Part shown: positions 25,190 to 32,876 of the stretch, one piece after another
Position numbering within the stretch: the first letter of the stretch is position 1
Layout of the letters: every line of letters starts with the position of its first letter
Assembly (NCBI RefSeq): GCF_003003995.1
Contig: NZ_PVWF01000030.1
Coordinates: 1-48,457, forward strand
Direction: 5' to 3'
DNA length: 48,457 bases
DNA from: Pleurocapsa sp. CCALA 161
GTDB taxonomy: Bacteria; Cyanobacteriota; Cyanobacteriia; Cyanobacteriales; Xenococcaceae
Translations under genes and position numbers: made by a program
Notes under the pieces: model-generated
What the model was told of the DNA's origin: nothing
The model's database searches: none
Seen by the model: only the letters and a program-made list of their open reading frames with translations

Positions 25190-25927
25190 CTATAGTTCTT
25201 GCTTGGTAGGACGAATGATCATCTCATTAACATCAACATCCCCTGGTTGCTCAATCGCAAAAGTAATAGCACGGGCGATCGCATCAGCGTCAATTGCTAT
25301 TCCGTATAGTTGTTCAGCCATCTTGGCTGCTTCGTCATCAGAAATAGTGCTAGTTAACTCAGTCGCCACTGCACCAGGCGATATATTTGTCGAACGGATT
25401 TTACCGTCTGATTCAAGCCTAATGCCTTCAGAAATTGCTTTAACAGCAAACTTGGTAGCACAGTAAACCGCACCGCCAGGAAATACTTTATGTCCTGCTA
25501 CTGAAGAAAGATTGACAATATGACCTGATCCTTGTTGCAGCATGATTGGCATGACTGCAGCCACTCCGTAAAGTACCCCCTTGATATTCACATCGATCAT
25601 TTTTTCCCACTCATCAACCTTCGTTGCTGCCAAAGGTGATAAAGGCATTAATCCCGCATTATTAACCAAAACATCTATTTTTCCATAAGCTTCTTTGGTT
25701 GCCTGAACTAATTGCTCTACCTCAGAGCGATCGCTAATGTCTGTTACCTGATATTTAGCGACACCACCTTCTTTTTCAACCTCAGCCACTAAATCTTTCA
25801 GGCGATCTTCTCTTCTGGCAGCTAACATTAACTTAGCGCCATTTTTGGCTAGCCGACGTGCTGTAGCTTCACCTAAACCACTGCTGGCTCCAGTAATAAT
25901 TACTACTTTTTCTTTGATTTCAGACAT
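25190..25927 (-). CDS. Short-chain dehydrogenase/reductase (SDR)
   Basis: NAD(P)-dependent classical SDR of 245 residues, first gene of the stress operon. It has the cofactor motif TGASSGLG (12-19), a basic pair AARRED suggesting NADPH, the structural motif NNAG (89-92), catalytic serine in LSSVAG (141/142), Y155 and K159 in YCATK, and the loop SPGAVATEL. The sequence resembles YdfG-like and clavulanate-type oxidoreductases that reduce aldehydes and ketones. The ATG at 25927 follows a leader with a 15-bp inverted operator about 100 bp upstream. Confidence 0.94.
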   Translation of the reverse strand: MSEIKEKVVIITGASSGLGEATARRLAKNGAKLMLAARREDRLKDLVAEVEKEGGVAKYQVTDISDRSEVEQLVQATKEAYGKIDVLVNNAGLMPLSPLAATKVDEWEKMIDVNIKGVLYGVAAVMPIMLQQGSGHIVNLSSVAGHKVFPGGAVYCATKFAVKAISEGIRLESDGKIRSTNISPGAVATELTSTISDDEAAKMAEQLYGIAIDADAIARAITFAIEQPGDVDVNEMIIRPTKQEL

Positions 25928-26026
25928 AGATTTGCTTAATTGTTTGACTTAAAGTTATGGGCATTTTCTAACCTGCTTTAATATCTTCTGAAAGATTGGC
26001 AGAAATCTTGTCCAATATAAACATAG

Positions 26027-26041
26027 TAGACCAGTCGTCTA
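26027..26041. promoter_or_regulatory. TetR/NemR-like operator upstream of the SDR-PfpI-PEBP-OYE operon
   Basis: TAGAC-CAGTC-GTCTA is an inverted repeat with 5-bp arms. The core TAGACCAGTC matches, as I recall them, the half-sites of Bacillus LmrA/YxaF and resembles the E. coli NemR site (TAGACC-N4-GGTCTA). NemR controls an OYE gene. It lies 100 bp before the SDR start codon. No TetR gene is in the window. Confidence 0.55.
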
Positions 26042-26195
26042 GTAACTAGTAAATGCTACTGACTAAAGTAGGTACAATAAATCTAACCAGAGGGGGATTT
26101 AAAAAAAAATTATTTGAATATAAGTTCAAAACCAAAAATTGTTAGGGTTGGATACAGGTACAATTGCCTGTAAGATTCTCAGTTGCGGAGGATAG

Positions 26196-27200
26196 TTGTT
26201 AACAGTGTTAAATACAAAACCAACGGAGCAAATTCAACAGCAAATAATAATCAATCGTCGTAGGTTAAGCTTTCAGAGACTTCTGCTATTGGTTTTAGTT
26301 TCTATTTTGATTCATGGTTTAGGGCTGTTGTTATTTGCTCGATTCGAACGCTTTAAGTCTGTTGGGGAAAAAAAAGCCGATCCAAAACCAATTGAATTTA
26401 CAGTTGTGCCAGACGAGTCGGAAAAGATTGTTACTGAAGATAAAACAGATATAGCTAGCGATAATCAATCCCCTGTCTCTCAACCTGCACCACCAATAAC
26501 TCCTACTCCTGCTCCCGCGCCACCACCGACTCCTGAACCTGCCCCTGCCCCTGCTCCTGCGCCACAAGCAATTCCTGCACCAACACCAACTGTTAAAAAC
26601 CAAACACCAGTCTTATCAGGTGATGATACTCCAACTCCACAATCACAGACAGATCCCGCACCTGAACCTAAACCCGTAACTAAGCCATCAAAAAACGATT
26701 CAATAGCCACAAGCTTACCACCCAAAACCCCGTCTATCTCAGAGCCTGAAGTTCAGCCCAAGAAACCTACGGACACAAACGGTGTGAGTAAGAGTGCTAG
26801 TGATTTATTAGGAGGAGATTATGAAAAAACCCTTGCCAGTGGTGGAGATGCCTTTTTTAGTCCAGAGGCTCTTGAATACAACAGTGTTTTAAATCCAGAA
26901 CAGTTAAAAGCTTTAAAAGGTATCGATCTAAGCCAATATCTTGCCGAAATGGAGGGGAAAGTAAAGCCTAACTGGAATCCTGCTTTTCGACAAGACGAGC
27001 GCACTACCGTTTTGACTTTCAATATTCAAAAAGATGGTCAAATTACTGGACTTCAAGTATCTCAAAGCTCTGGCTTAGATGAGGTAGATCGAGAAGCTCT
27101 AGAGGCGGTTCAAAACTCGGTTCCGTTCGCTCCTTTACCCGCCAATTTTCCTTTGGAGGATTTAGAAATTACATTTAGCTTTAATATTCATATCTATTGA
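26196..27200 (+). CDS. tonB: TonB-family energy transducer
   Basis: Periplasm-spanning protein of 334 residues that transmits proton-motive force from ExbB-ExbD to outer-membrane receptors. It has a cytoplasmic N-terminus, one signal-anchor helix (about 28-47, LLLVLVSILIHGLGLLLFA), a long Pro-rich spacer (about 93-185 with PAP and TP repeats) and a C-terminal TonB domain (about 245-334, VKPNWNPAF, VLTFNIQKDGQITGLQVSQSSGLDEVDREALEAV). The start is TTG at 26196, three nt after GGAGGA; GTG at 26205 is an alternative. It overlaps or abuts exbB. Confidence 0.92.
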   Translation: MLTVLNTKPTEQIQQQIIINRRRLSFQRLLLLVLVSILIHGLGLLLFARFERFKSVGEKKADPKPIEFTVVPDESEKIVTEDKTDIASDNQSPVSQPAPPITPTPAPAPPPTPEPAPAPAPAPQAIPAPTPTVKNQTPVLSGDDTPTPQSQTDPAPEPKPVTKPSKNDSIATSLPPKTPSISEPEVQPKKPTDTNGVSKSASDLLGGDYEKTLASGGDAFFSPEALEYNSVLNPEQLKALKGIDLSQYLAEMEGKVKPNWNPAFRQDERTTVLTFNIQKDGQITGLQVSQSSGLDEVDREALEAVQNSVPFAPLPANFPLEDLEITFSFNIHIY

Positions 27201-27217
27201 AACGTGAGTTTAAATTG

Positions 27218-27841
27218 ATGGAAACAATTTTGCAATTATTCAAAAGTGGTGGAGTAGTGATGTTCCCTTTGCTGGGACTTTCTATTTATGCCCTAGCAAT
27301 TGTTTTAGAGCGATCGCTTTTCTGGTTCAAAACGTCTCAAAATCAAGATCGAGTAATTAAACAACTGCTTAATTTATATCGAGACGATCCTCAAGCAGCC
27401 AGTGTTATGCTTAAAAGACATTTAAACTTACCAATCGCCCGTATTTTTTTTGTCGCCTTATCTTTGGAGCGATCAACACCGCAAAAATTCAAGCTAGCTC
27501 TCGAAAGTGCTGCTCAAGCGGAAATTCCTGGTCTGAAGCGATTTAATAACTCCCTGGAGACAGTCATCGGTGTTGCACCCTTATTAGGCTTATTAGGGAC
27601 AGTTTTGGGCTTGATTACTTCTTTATCTTCCTTGAAACTAGGAAACATTGAATCATCCCAAGCAGCAGGAGTTACGGGAGGAATTGGCGAAGCTTTAATT
27701 TCTACCGCAGCAGGTTTAGTTGTAGCGATCGCTACCTTGTTTTTTGCCAGCATCTTTCGTGGTTTATACCTTCAGCAAATTGCTCTGATTCAAGAAGTTG
27801 GCGGACAACTAGAACTCATTCATCTAGATCGACACGAATAA
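27218..27841 (+). CDS. exbB: ExbB/TolQ/MotA proton channel protein
   Basis: Inner-membrane proton channel subunit that powers TonB. The 207-residue protein from ATG 27218 has an N-terminal helix (GGVVMFPLLGLSIYALAIVLERSLF), a cytoplasmic loop, and two C-terminal helices with the conserved TVIGVAPLLGLLGTVLGLITS and GGIGEALISTAAGLVVAIATLFF. A TTG seven codons upstream, overlapping the tonB stop, is possible, but the ATG has GTGAG at a suitable distance. It is the middle gene of tonB-exbB-exbD. Confidence 0.94.
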   Translation: METILQLFKSGGVVMFPLLGLSIYALAIVLERSLFWFKTSQNQDRVIKQLLNLYRDDPQAASVMLKRHLNLPIARIFFVALSLERSTPQKFKLALESAAQAEIPGLKRFNNSLETVIGVAPLLGLLGTVLGLITSLSSLKLGNIESSQAAGVTGGIGEALISTAAGLVVAIATLFFASIFRGLYLQQIALIQEVGGQLELIHLDRHE

Positions 27842-27843
27842 TT

Positions 27844-27883
27844 GCTGATTACTAATTATTAGCTCATTGCTCATTGTTCATAC
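27844..27883 (+). repeat. Heptamer tandem repeat at the exbB-exbD junction
   Basis: Units with a 7-bp period (GCTGATT, ACTAATT, ATTAGCT, CATTGCT, CATTGTT) fill the spacer between exbB and exbD. The last units are ATTG-C/T-TC repeats like those ahead of lptB. They contain an in-frame TTG that would add six residues to ExbD. Confidence 0.7.
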
Positions 27884-27884
27884 T

Positions 27885-28298
27885 ATGCACTTACCCGAAG
27901 AACCAGATTTACCCCCAAAAATTAATATTCTGCCGATGATCGACGTGATCTTCGCTATTTTGGTATTTTTTATCGTTTCTAGCCTCTATTTAACTCGCTC
28001 TGAAGGTCTACCCGTAAATCTTCCCCGTGCTAGTACTGCCGAGGTACAGAAAACTAAACAGATTACCATTAGCTTAGACAAACAAGGGAAGTTAACTGTA
28101 GACGGTAAATTGGCTCAACTTGAACAACTCCAGCCTGAAATTAAGAAACTAATGTCGGCTGACTCAAGTAATATGATCGCGATCATTAATGCGGATAGAG
28201 TTGTCGAATATGGTCAGGTCGTGGAAATTATGGATCGTCTACGACAAATCCCTAATCTCCAGTTAGCGATCGCCGCCAAGAAGAAAATCGACAACTAA
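27885..28298 (+). CDS. exbD: ExbD/TolR-family biopolymer transport protein
   Basis: Partner of ExbB, 137 residues from ATG 27885. The single helix contains the essential aspartate in NILPMIDVIFAILVFFIVSS, and the periplasmic domain ends with ITISLDKQGKLTVDGK and VVEIMDRLRQIPNLQLAIA, typical of ExbD. An upstream TTG lies within the heptamer repeats and is unlikely to be the start. It converges with the M23 peptidase gene, 13 bp apart. No TonB-dependent receptor is present in the window, so the transported substrate (iron complex, B12) cannot be told. Confidence 0.94.
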   Translation: MHLPEEPDLPPKINILPMIDVIFAILVFFIVSSLYLTRSEGLPVNLPRASTAEVQKTKQITISLDKQGKLTVDGKLAQLEQLQPEIKKLMSADSSNMIAIINADRVVEYGQVVEIMDRLRQIPNLQLAIAAKKKIDN

Positions 28299-28311
28299 AA
28301 CCCTCACTAAA

Positions 28312-29640
28312 CTAACTCTTACTAAGTAGGGTGATCGGATCTACTATTTGTTCATCGCTTAAACGAATTTCAAAATGGACATGAGAGCCAGTACTATTGC
28401 CAGTACTACCCATTTCCGCTATTTGTTCCCCTTGCTCGACTCGCTGACCAGGAATAACTAAATTTTGGTTATTGTGACCATAGTAGGTGACGCTGCCGTC
28501 TAAATGCTCTAGCTTAATTAAGTAACCGTAGCCATCATGCCACCCCGCATCAATTACTGTTCCTGATGCTGCTGCCAAAATAGGCGTGCCAACGGGAGCA
28601 GCAATGTCAATTCCCTGGTGCATTCTGCCCCAACGCCATCCATAGCCAGAAGTTATTATTCCTTGAGCAGGCCAGGCATAGCCTTCAAAGGCATTTGGTA
28701 GATATGCATCTGGGTTGGATAGAGGAGGCAGTTTTAAGGCCAGAGCATCTGGTTTGATTAGATTGGATTGAAGATTGCGCTGTGGTGAGAGTGAATTTAA
28801 GTTGGCTATAGCAGATGTTGACAGGGGATTAGATTTCGCTCTCGGTTTCGACTGTTGGTCAGTTAGGGAAACTAAATTAGCTGAATTTGTCCGCTCATTG
28901 GACTCTTGTTTTTGCCGATACTGCGCGCGCAGTTCGTCTATTTCTGCCCTGAGATTAGCAATGTAGGGATCTTCATCAGCAGATGAAATAACATTTGTTT
29001 TCTCGCTCTTTTTCTCCATCTTATTGAGATTAGACTGAGACGAGTTGTTAGAATTGCTGGTGGAAGTTAAATTAGCGATCGCCCGACTGCTAGAATTTAA
29101 AGCGTTATTTTGAACCTCTTGAGGGAGAATTTGAGGGGGAATTTGTAATTTCTGATCGACAAAAATAATATTCGAGTTAGAAATCCGATTAAGTTTGATT
29201 AGCTCATCACTGGATACTTGATGCTCACTAGCGATTTTAGTGATCGTATCTCCCTGCTGAACCTGATAAATCAGCAACGGTGTGGCTGGAGATTTTGCGT
29301 TTGCTAAATATGATTTTTGATGATTAGAGACAGGAGTTGCTTGTTCTAATTGGGATACAATTGTGCTAACTGGTTTAAGTTGCTCTGACTGCCTTGAGAA
29401 ATCTGTTGATTGAGATTTAAACGGAAAAGCCAGCAAATTAAAAGTTTTGGGAACAAATGCTGGCTTCTGCTGTGGTTGAATATAATCGAAACTTGTTTGA
29501 GCACTGGATAATTCTTGCCCTAAGGGATTATTAAACTTTAGGGCATGAGTTGGTTGATGTAACCCAATTGTTTGCACCACCATTGTCGATGACATAAAGA
29601 CACCTAGCTGAAAGTATTTATTATTAGCAAGTTTAACCAT
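28312..29640 (-). CDS. LysM and M23-family metallopeptidase (cell-wall endopeptidase)
   Basis: Probable peptidoglycan hydrolase of 442 residues from ATG 29640 (a TTG at 29700 would add 20). A weak N-terminal hydrophobic segment suggests export. A LysM domain (about 125-170, YQVQQGDTITKIASEHQVSSDELIKLN) binds glycan. A Ser/Asn-rich linker with a short coiled coil (about 220-245, LRAEIDELRAQYRQKQ) follows. The lysostaphin-type M23 domain (about 325-442) has zinc ligands in MHQGIDIAAP and HVHFEIRL, with GYGWRWGRMH and GNSTGSHVH. Homologues act in cell separation. Confidence 0.93.
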   Translation of the reverse strand: MVKLANNKYFQLGVFMSSTMVVQTIGLHQPTHALKFNNPLGQELSSAQTSFDYIQPQQKPAFVPKTFNLLAFPFKSQSTDFSRQSEQLKPVSTIVSQLEQATPVSNHQKSYLANAKSPATPLLIYQVQQGDTITKIASEHQVSSDELIKLNRISNSNIIFVDQKLQIPPQILPQEVQNNALNSSSRAIANLTSTSNSNNSSQSNLNKMEKKSEKTNVISSADEDPYIANLRAEIDELRAQYRQKQESNERTNSANLVSLTDQQSKPRAKSNPLSTSAIANLNSLSPQRNLQSNLIKPDALALKLPPLSNPDAYLPNAFEGYAWPAQGIITSGYGWRWGRMHQGIDIAAPVGTPILAAASGTVIDAGWHDGYGYLIKLEHLDGSVTYYGHNNQNLVIPGQRVEQGEQIAEMGSTGNSTGSHVHFEIRLSDEQIVDPITLLSKS

Positions 29641-29844
29641 ATCAATATCGGTGTCTGATTTTAAAGAGAATACAGCATGTTCTTGAGGCAGATTTAGCAA
29701 AGCCTAGGATATTTGTTCTGCTTTGCTAGTTTGCTAGTTAGTCGCCTCGATAATTACAGCTTGTTTTTAAAGTAAATTAATCTAAAACTAGATCCTAAAC
29801 AAGTGTAGTACGGCTAAGATTACATTTATTTGGTCAAATTTTGG

Positions 29845-30300
29845 TTAATGTGTTAACTGTCTAATCGCTTCAAATAAGCCAACAGAGACGCTAACCGAAA
29901 GATTTAAACTCCGTACTTTTGGTTCTGCAATATCAATCCGAACTATTTCATGACAGACAGCAGTTACTTCTGGAGGCAAGCCCGCAGTTTCTTTACCAAA
30001 CAAAAGCCAGTCGGTTTCTTGATACTGGCAATCAAGATAATTCTTTGTACCCCTAGCGCTAAAAGCAATCAGCCTTCCTCCTTTTTGCTGCTGTTCTTGC
30101 CAAAAAGCCGCTAAGTTTTCATGGTAGTGAAGTTTCACCAAAGGCCAATAATCCAAACCTGCTCGTTTAAGATAGCGATCGCTAATTTCAAATCCTAGAG
30201 GTGCGACCAGATGTAGCTCTGTTTTAGTAGCAGCGCAGCTACGGGCAATATTGCCTGTATTTGGAGGAATTTCGGGGTTAACGAGAACAACACGAACCAT
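29845..30300 (-). CDS. trmL: tRNA (cytidine(34)-2'-O)-methyltransferase
   Basis: SPOUT-class methyltransferase that 2'-O-methylates the wobble base of tRNA-Leu. The 151-residue protein begins at ATG 30300 with the family signature VRVVLVNPEIPPNTGNIARSC; an upstream TTG lies in repeat sequence. The trefoil-knot SAM site is formed by LLFGKETAGLPPEV and RSLNLSVSVSVGLFEAIRQL. It follows gshA on the same strand by about 34 bp, so the two may be co-transcribed. Confidence 0.96.
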   Translation of the reverse strand: MVRVVLVNPEIPPNTGNIARSCAATKTELHLVAPLGFEISDRYLKRAGLDYWPLVKLHYHENLAAFWQEQQQKGGRLIAFSARGTKNYLDCQYQETDWLLFGKETAGLPPEVTAVCHEIVRIDIAEPKVRSLNLSVSVSVGLFEAIRQLTH

Positions 30301-30334
30301 TTTCAATCAGCAGTGAACAAGGAACAGTAAGCAA
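30301..30334 (-). repeat. Degenerate heptamer repeat at the gshA-trmL junction
   Basis: Read on the minus strand, the spacer is ATTGCTT, ACTGTTC, CTTGTTC, ACTGCTG, ATTG, a 7-bp period like the arrays ahead of exbD and lptB. It fills the whole junction. Confidence 0.6.
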
Positions 30335-31495
30335 TTATTGGGCAATTAAGGCTGGTGGACAAACGGCATAGTCAAGATCTCGTTCTTGCTTGGCTATGTT
30401 TTGAATATCTTGTTGAATAATTTCGACAGGGGACATTCCCTGTTCGTGTAGTTTTAACCATTGCTGGGCTGTGTTGCCTTGGCGCAGAATTTTTTGTAAA
30501 GGAGAAAGAAAGCAGCTAAAACCACGTTTTTTAGCCAGGGGATAAACTTCGTCGTAAATTTCGCCAATCCAATCCCGAGCCAAAATCTTTCTGCCATCCT
30601 GCCAATGGCGCAGTTGGGCATCTAAACTAGAGCGCGCAGCTAGGACTTCATTTTCGTCAGCCAAAGCCATTAATTCTGCCTGTAAATCGTTGGTGGATAA
30701 ATTACTTTGCTGTAGTGGATCGAGTCGAGGATTATCAATCATCTGCATGATTCTGGCTTCTAATAAAGCGGTAATTGCCAGTAAAGCGAGGGGATCGACT
30801 ACTAGATCGCAAATTCTTAGTTCTAAACGGTTAAGATTATAAGGGCGGCGATCGCCATTGGGACGGACAGCACTCCAAAGATGACGCACGTTACGCATGG
30901 TTTTGGCGACTAGCTGCTCTTCTGTCCAACGAACAAAGTGACTATGACTTTCAAATAAAGGTACGTTTGGCGGAGTTTTAGGGAACATCTGCCATCTGGT
31001 TGAGTGACTCCCGGTTACTTTGCCGTCAATAAAGGGTGAAGAGGCGCTGAGGGCTAAATATAAAGGAGCTTCTACTCTAACTAAACGACAAGCCTGCATC
31101 AAAATTTCAGGATCATCGATGCCGATATTGATATGAATGCTAGCAGTGACAACATTAGTCCCGTAAGTTTGCTCAATATAATCATGATAAGGATTATTAG
31201 GGTCAGAACGCCAAAAGCGATCGCTACCTCCCAAAGACATGGTACTACCAGGAATTAAGGTGTAATCGCCCAAAGTCTGAAGATAGCTTCTTAAGGATTG
31301 TCTGGGCTTTAATAAGGCACACAGCAGGCGATCGTAGCCACAAAAAGGAGCGGTCGTATATTCGACGTTACGACTATCAGGCTCACGGACAAAACCATCT
31401 AAAGCTCGAACAATTTTATCTGACAAACCGACAATTTCCCCTGCTGGAGTGCCAGTATACATTTCAACTTCAAAGCCTTTAGATAATAAACTCAT
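30335..31495 (-). CDS. gshA: Glutamate-cysteine ligase, cyanobacterial type
   Basis: First enzyme of glutathione synthesis, joining glutamate and cysteine with ATP. The 386-residue sequence matches the cyanobacterial GCS2-related family: SKGFEVEMYTGTPAGEIVGLS at the N-terminus, PGSTMSLGGSDRFWRSDPNNPYHDYIE, SIHINIGIDDPE, and RPYNLNRLELRICDLVVDP near the active site. ATG at 31495. The gshB partner is not in the window. Downstream trmL may share its transcript. Together with egtD and the GFA-domain gene it gives the region a low-molecular-weight thiol theme. Confidence 0.93.
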   Translation of the reverse strand: MSLLSKGFEVEMYTGTPAGEIVGLSDKIVRALDGFVREPDSRNVEYTTAPFCGYDRLLCALLKPRQSLRSYLQTLGDYTLIPGSTMSLGGSDRFWRSDPNNPYHDYIEQTYGTNVVTASIHINIGIDDPEILMQACRLVRVEAPLYLALSASSPFIDGKVTGSHSTRWQMFPKTPPNVPLFESHSHFVRWTEEQLVAKTMRNVRHLWSAVRPNGDRRPYNLNRLELRICDLVVDPLALLAITALLEARIMQMIDNPRLDPLQQSNLSTNDLQAELMALADENEVLAARSSLDAQLRHWQDGRKILARDWIGEIYDEVYPLAKKRGFSCFLSPLQKILRQGNTAQQWLKLHEQGMSPVEIIQQDIQNIAKQERDLDYAVCPPALIAQ

Positions 31496-31758
31496 CTTGT
31501 TTTATAAAATATCGCGATCGCTACTGATAATCTCTCGATTTATTCTCTCTCAAATAACTTAACTAGAGAAACTTACTTAAGTAAGAACTAAAGATAAAAA
31601 ATTCTCATCACGGCTAGCTATCTGTTATTACACCTATGATCAATAGTGTAAAGGATCACAGTTTCCCACAAATCTAAAGATTATATTGACTAAAATGTGG
31701 TTTTCTTAAGTTAATATATCAAGTCGCGTAATCAAGCAAAATTAAAAACAAGTTATTT

Positions 31759-31932
31759 ATGGCTACACCTACACTTTTATCTAATCAAACCCCAAAAACT
31801 CAACACTATCAGACAAACCAGCAGGTTAAGTATCTTCATTTAGAAGCTGAAGTAGATATGCTGCTCCAGAAAATAAACGCTTTAATGCAGCGCAAACGGA
31901 TAACTGAACTGACATCAAAAATATCCCCATAA
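31759..31932 (+). CDS. Small 57-residue protein with amphipathic helix
   Basis: A short frame from ATG 31759 to TAA 31930-31932. After a Thr/Gln-rich N-terminus (ATPTLLSNQTPKTQ) comes YLHLEAEVDMLLQKINALMQRKR, a regular amphipathic or coiled-coil helix, then a short tail. The pattern LEAEVD-LL resembles small conserved cyanobacterial proteins that I recall only loosely. It is preceded by a 263-bp leader and followed 183 bp later by ycf23. No strong ribosome binding site is visible. Function unknown. Confidence 0.6.
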   Translation: MATPTLLSNQTPKTQHYQTNQQVKYLHLEAEVDMLLQKINALMQRKRITELTSKISP

Positions 31933-32115
31933 CTTAGATTAATTCAGCTTAATTCCCTGCACCTATTGATTTTGATGGAGATACTTAAGGAGATCGCTCT
32001 TATCCATCCCCTAGATTCTTCAATTATCTTAATTTTATAGGTGTCAAGGGTCAGCTTAAGATAATTAGACTGGAACTTAATTAAAGTTTAGACGCAAAAA
32101 TTTCAGAAAGTAAAT

Positions 32116-32862
32116 ATGACCATGCATCCTCAATTAGCTCAAGCCTTAACTCGGAAAAATGCTCTTAAGGTGATTAGTGGCTTAAATAATTTTGATCGCC
32201 AACTTGTAACAACAGTAGTCAAAGCTGCCGAAGCTGGCGGTGCTACTTTTGTAGACATTGCTGCCCAACCTGAGTTAGTGGAGGTAATTCGCAAGTTAAC
32301 TAACTTACCAATTTGTGTTTCTGCGGTTGAGCCTACCTTGTTTGTTAGTGCCGTCAACGCTGGTGCCGATCTGATTGAAATTGGCAATTTTGATAGTTTT
32401 TACGCCCAGGGCAGAAGGTTTGAAGCCGCTGAAGTTCTAGAATTGACTCAACAAACTCGTGCCTTGTTACCCAAAATAACTCTCTCGGTAACTGTTCCCC
32501 ATATTCTGGCTTTAGATGAGCAGGTTCGACTAGCAGAACAGTTGGTTCAGGCTGGTGCTGATCTTATTCAAACCGAGGGAGGAACGAGTATTCAACCTAG
32601 CAACCCTGGGGTTAGAGGCTTAATTGAAAAAGCAGCCCCCACCTTGGCTGCTGCTCACAGTATTTCTCAGGCAGTAAGCATTCCTGTACTTTGTGCCTCT
32701 GGTTTATCAAGCGTCACCGTACCAATGGCGATCGCTGCTGGAGCATCAGGAGTTGGGGTTGGTTCAGCAATCAATCGGCTAAATAGTGAAGTGGCAATGG
32801 TAGCCGCTGTTCGTAGCTTGGTTGAAGCTCTATCCCGTAGCCAGGTATCAGTTTCCAATTAA
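32116..32862 (+). CDS. ycf23: Ycf23/DUF561 TIM-barrel protein
   Basis: A conserved cyanobacterial and algal-plastid protein of 248 residues with a TIM-barrel pattern: LKVISGLNNFDRQLV, GGATFVDIAAQPELVE, PICVSAVEPTLFVSAVNAGADLIEIGNFDSFYAQGR, and PVLCASGLSSVTVPMAIAAGASGVGVGSAINRL, which resembles a phosphate-binding end. This is the family called Ycf23 in plastid genomes. No enzyme activity is established. Two in-frame ATGs (32116 and 32122) are both plausible starts. A degree of similarity to thiamine or dihydroorotate-type barrels is expected from the fold only. Confidence 0.9.
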   Translation: MTMHPQLAQALTRKNALKVISGLNNFDRQLVTTVVKAAEAGGATFVDIAAQPELVEVIRKLTNLPICVSAVEPTLFVSAVNAGADLIEIGNFDSFYAQGRRFEAAEVLELTQQTRALLPKITLSVTVPHILALDEQVRLAEQLVQAGADLIQTEGGTSIQPSNPGVRGLIEKAAPTLAAAHSISQAVSIPVLCASGLSSVTVPMAIAAGASGVGVGSAINRLNSEVAMVAAVRSLVEALSRSQVSVSN

Positions 32863-32876
32863 GTTTTAAGTGCAAC

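Noticed and set aside
25928-26195. Fur box upstream of tonB
   Set aside because: I looked for a GATAATGATAATCATTATC-like sequence and saw none above background in this AT-rich spacer.
26331-26725. Gly/Trp/Arg-rich and Gly/Ala-rich open frames on the minus strand
   Set aside because: They are antisense images of the proline-rich spacer of TonB, a usual by-product of CCN-rich codons.
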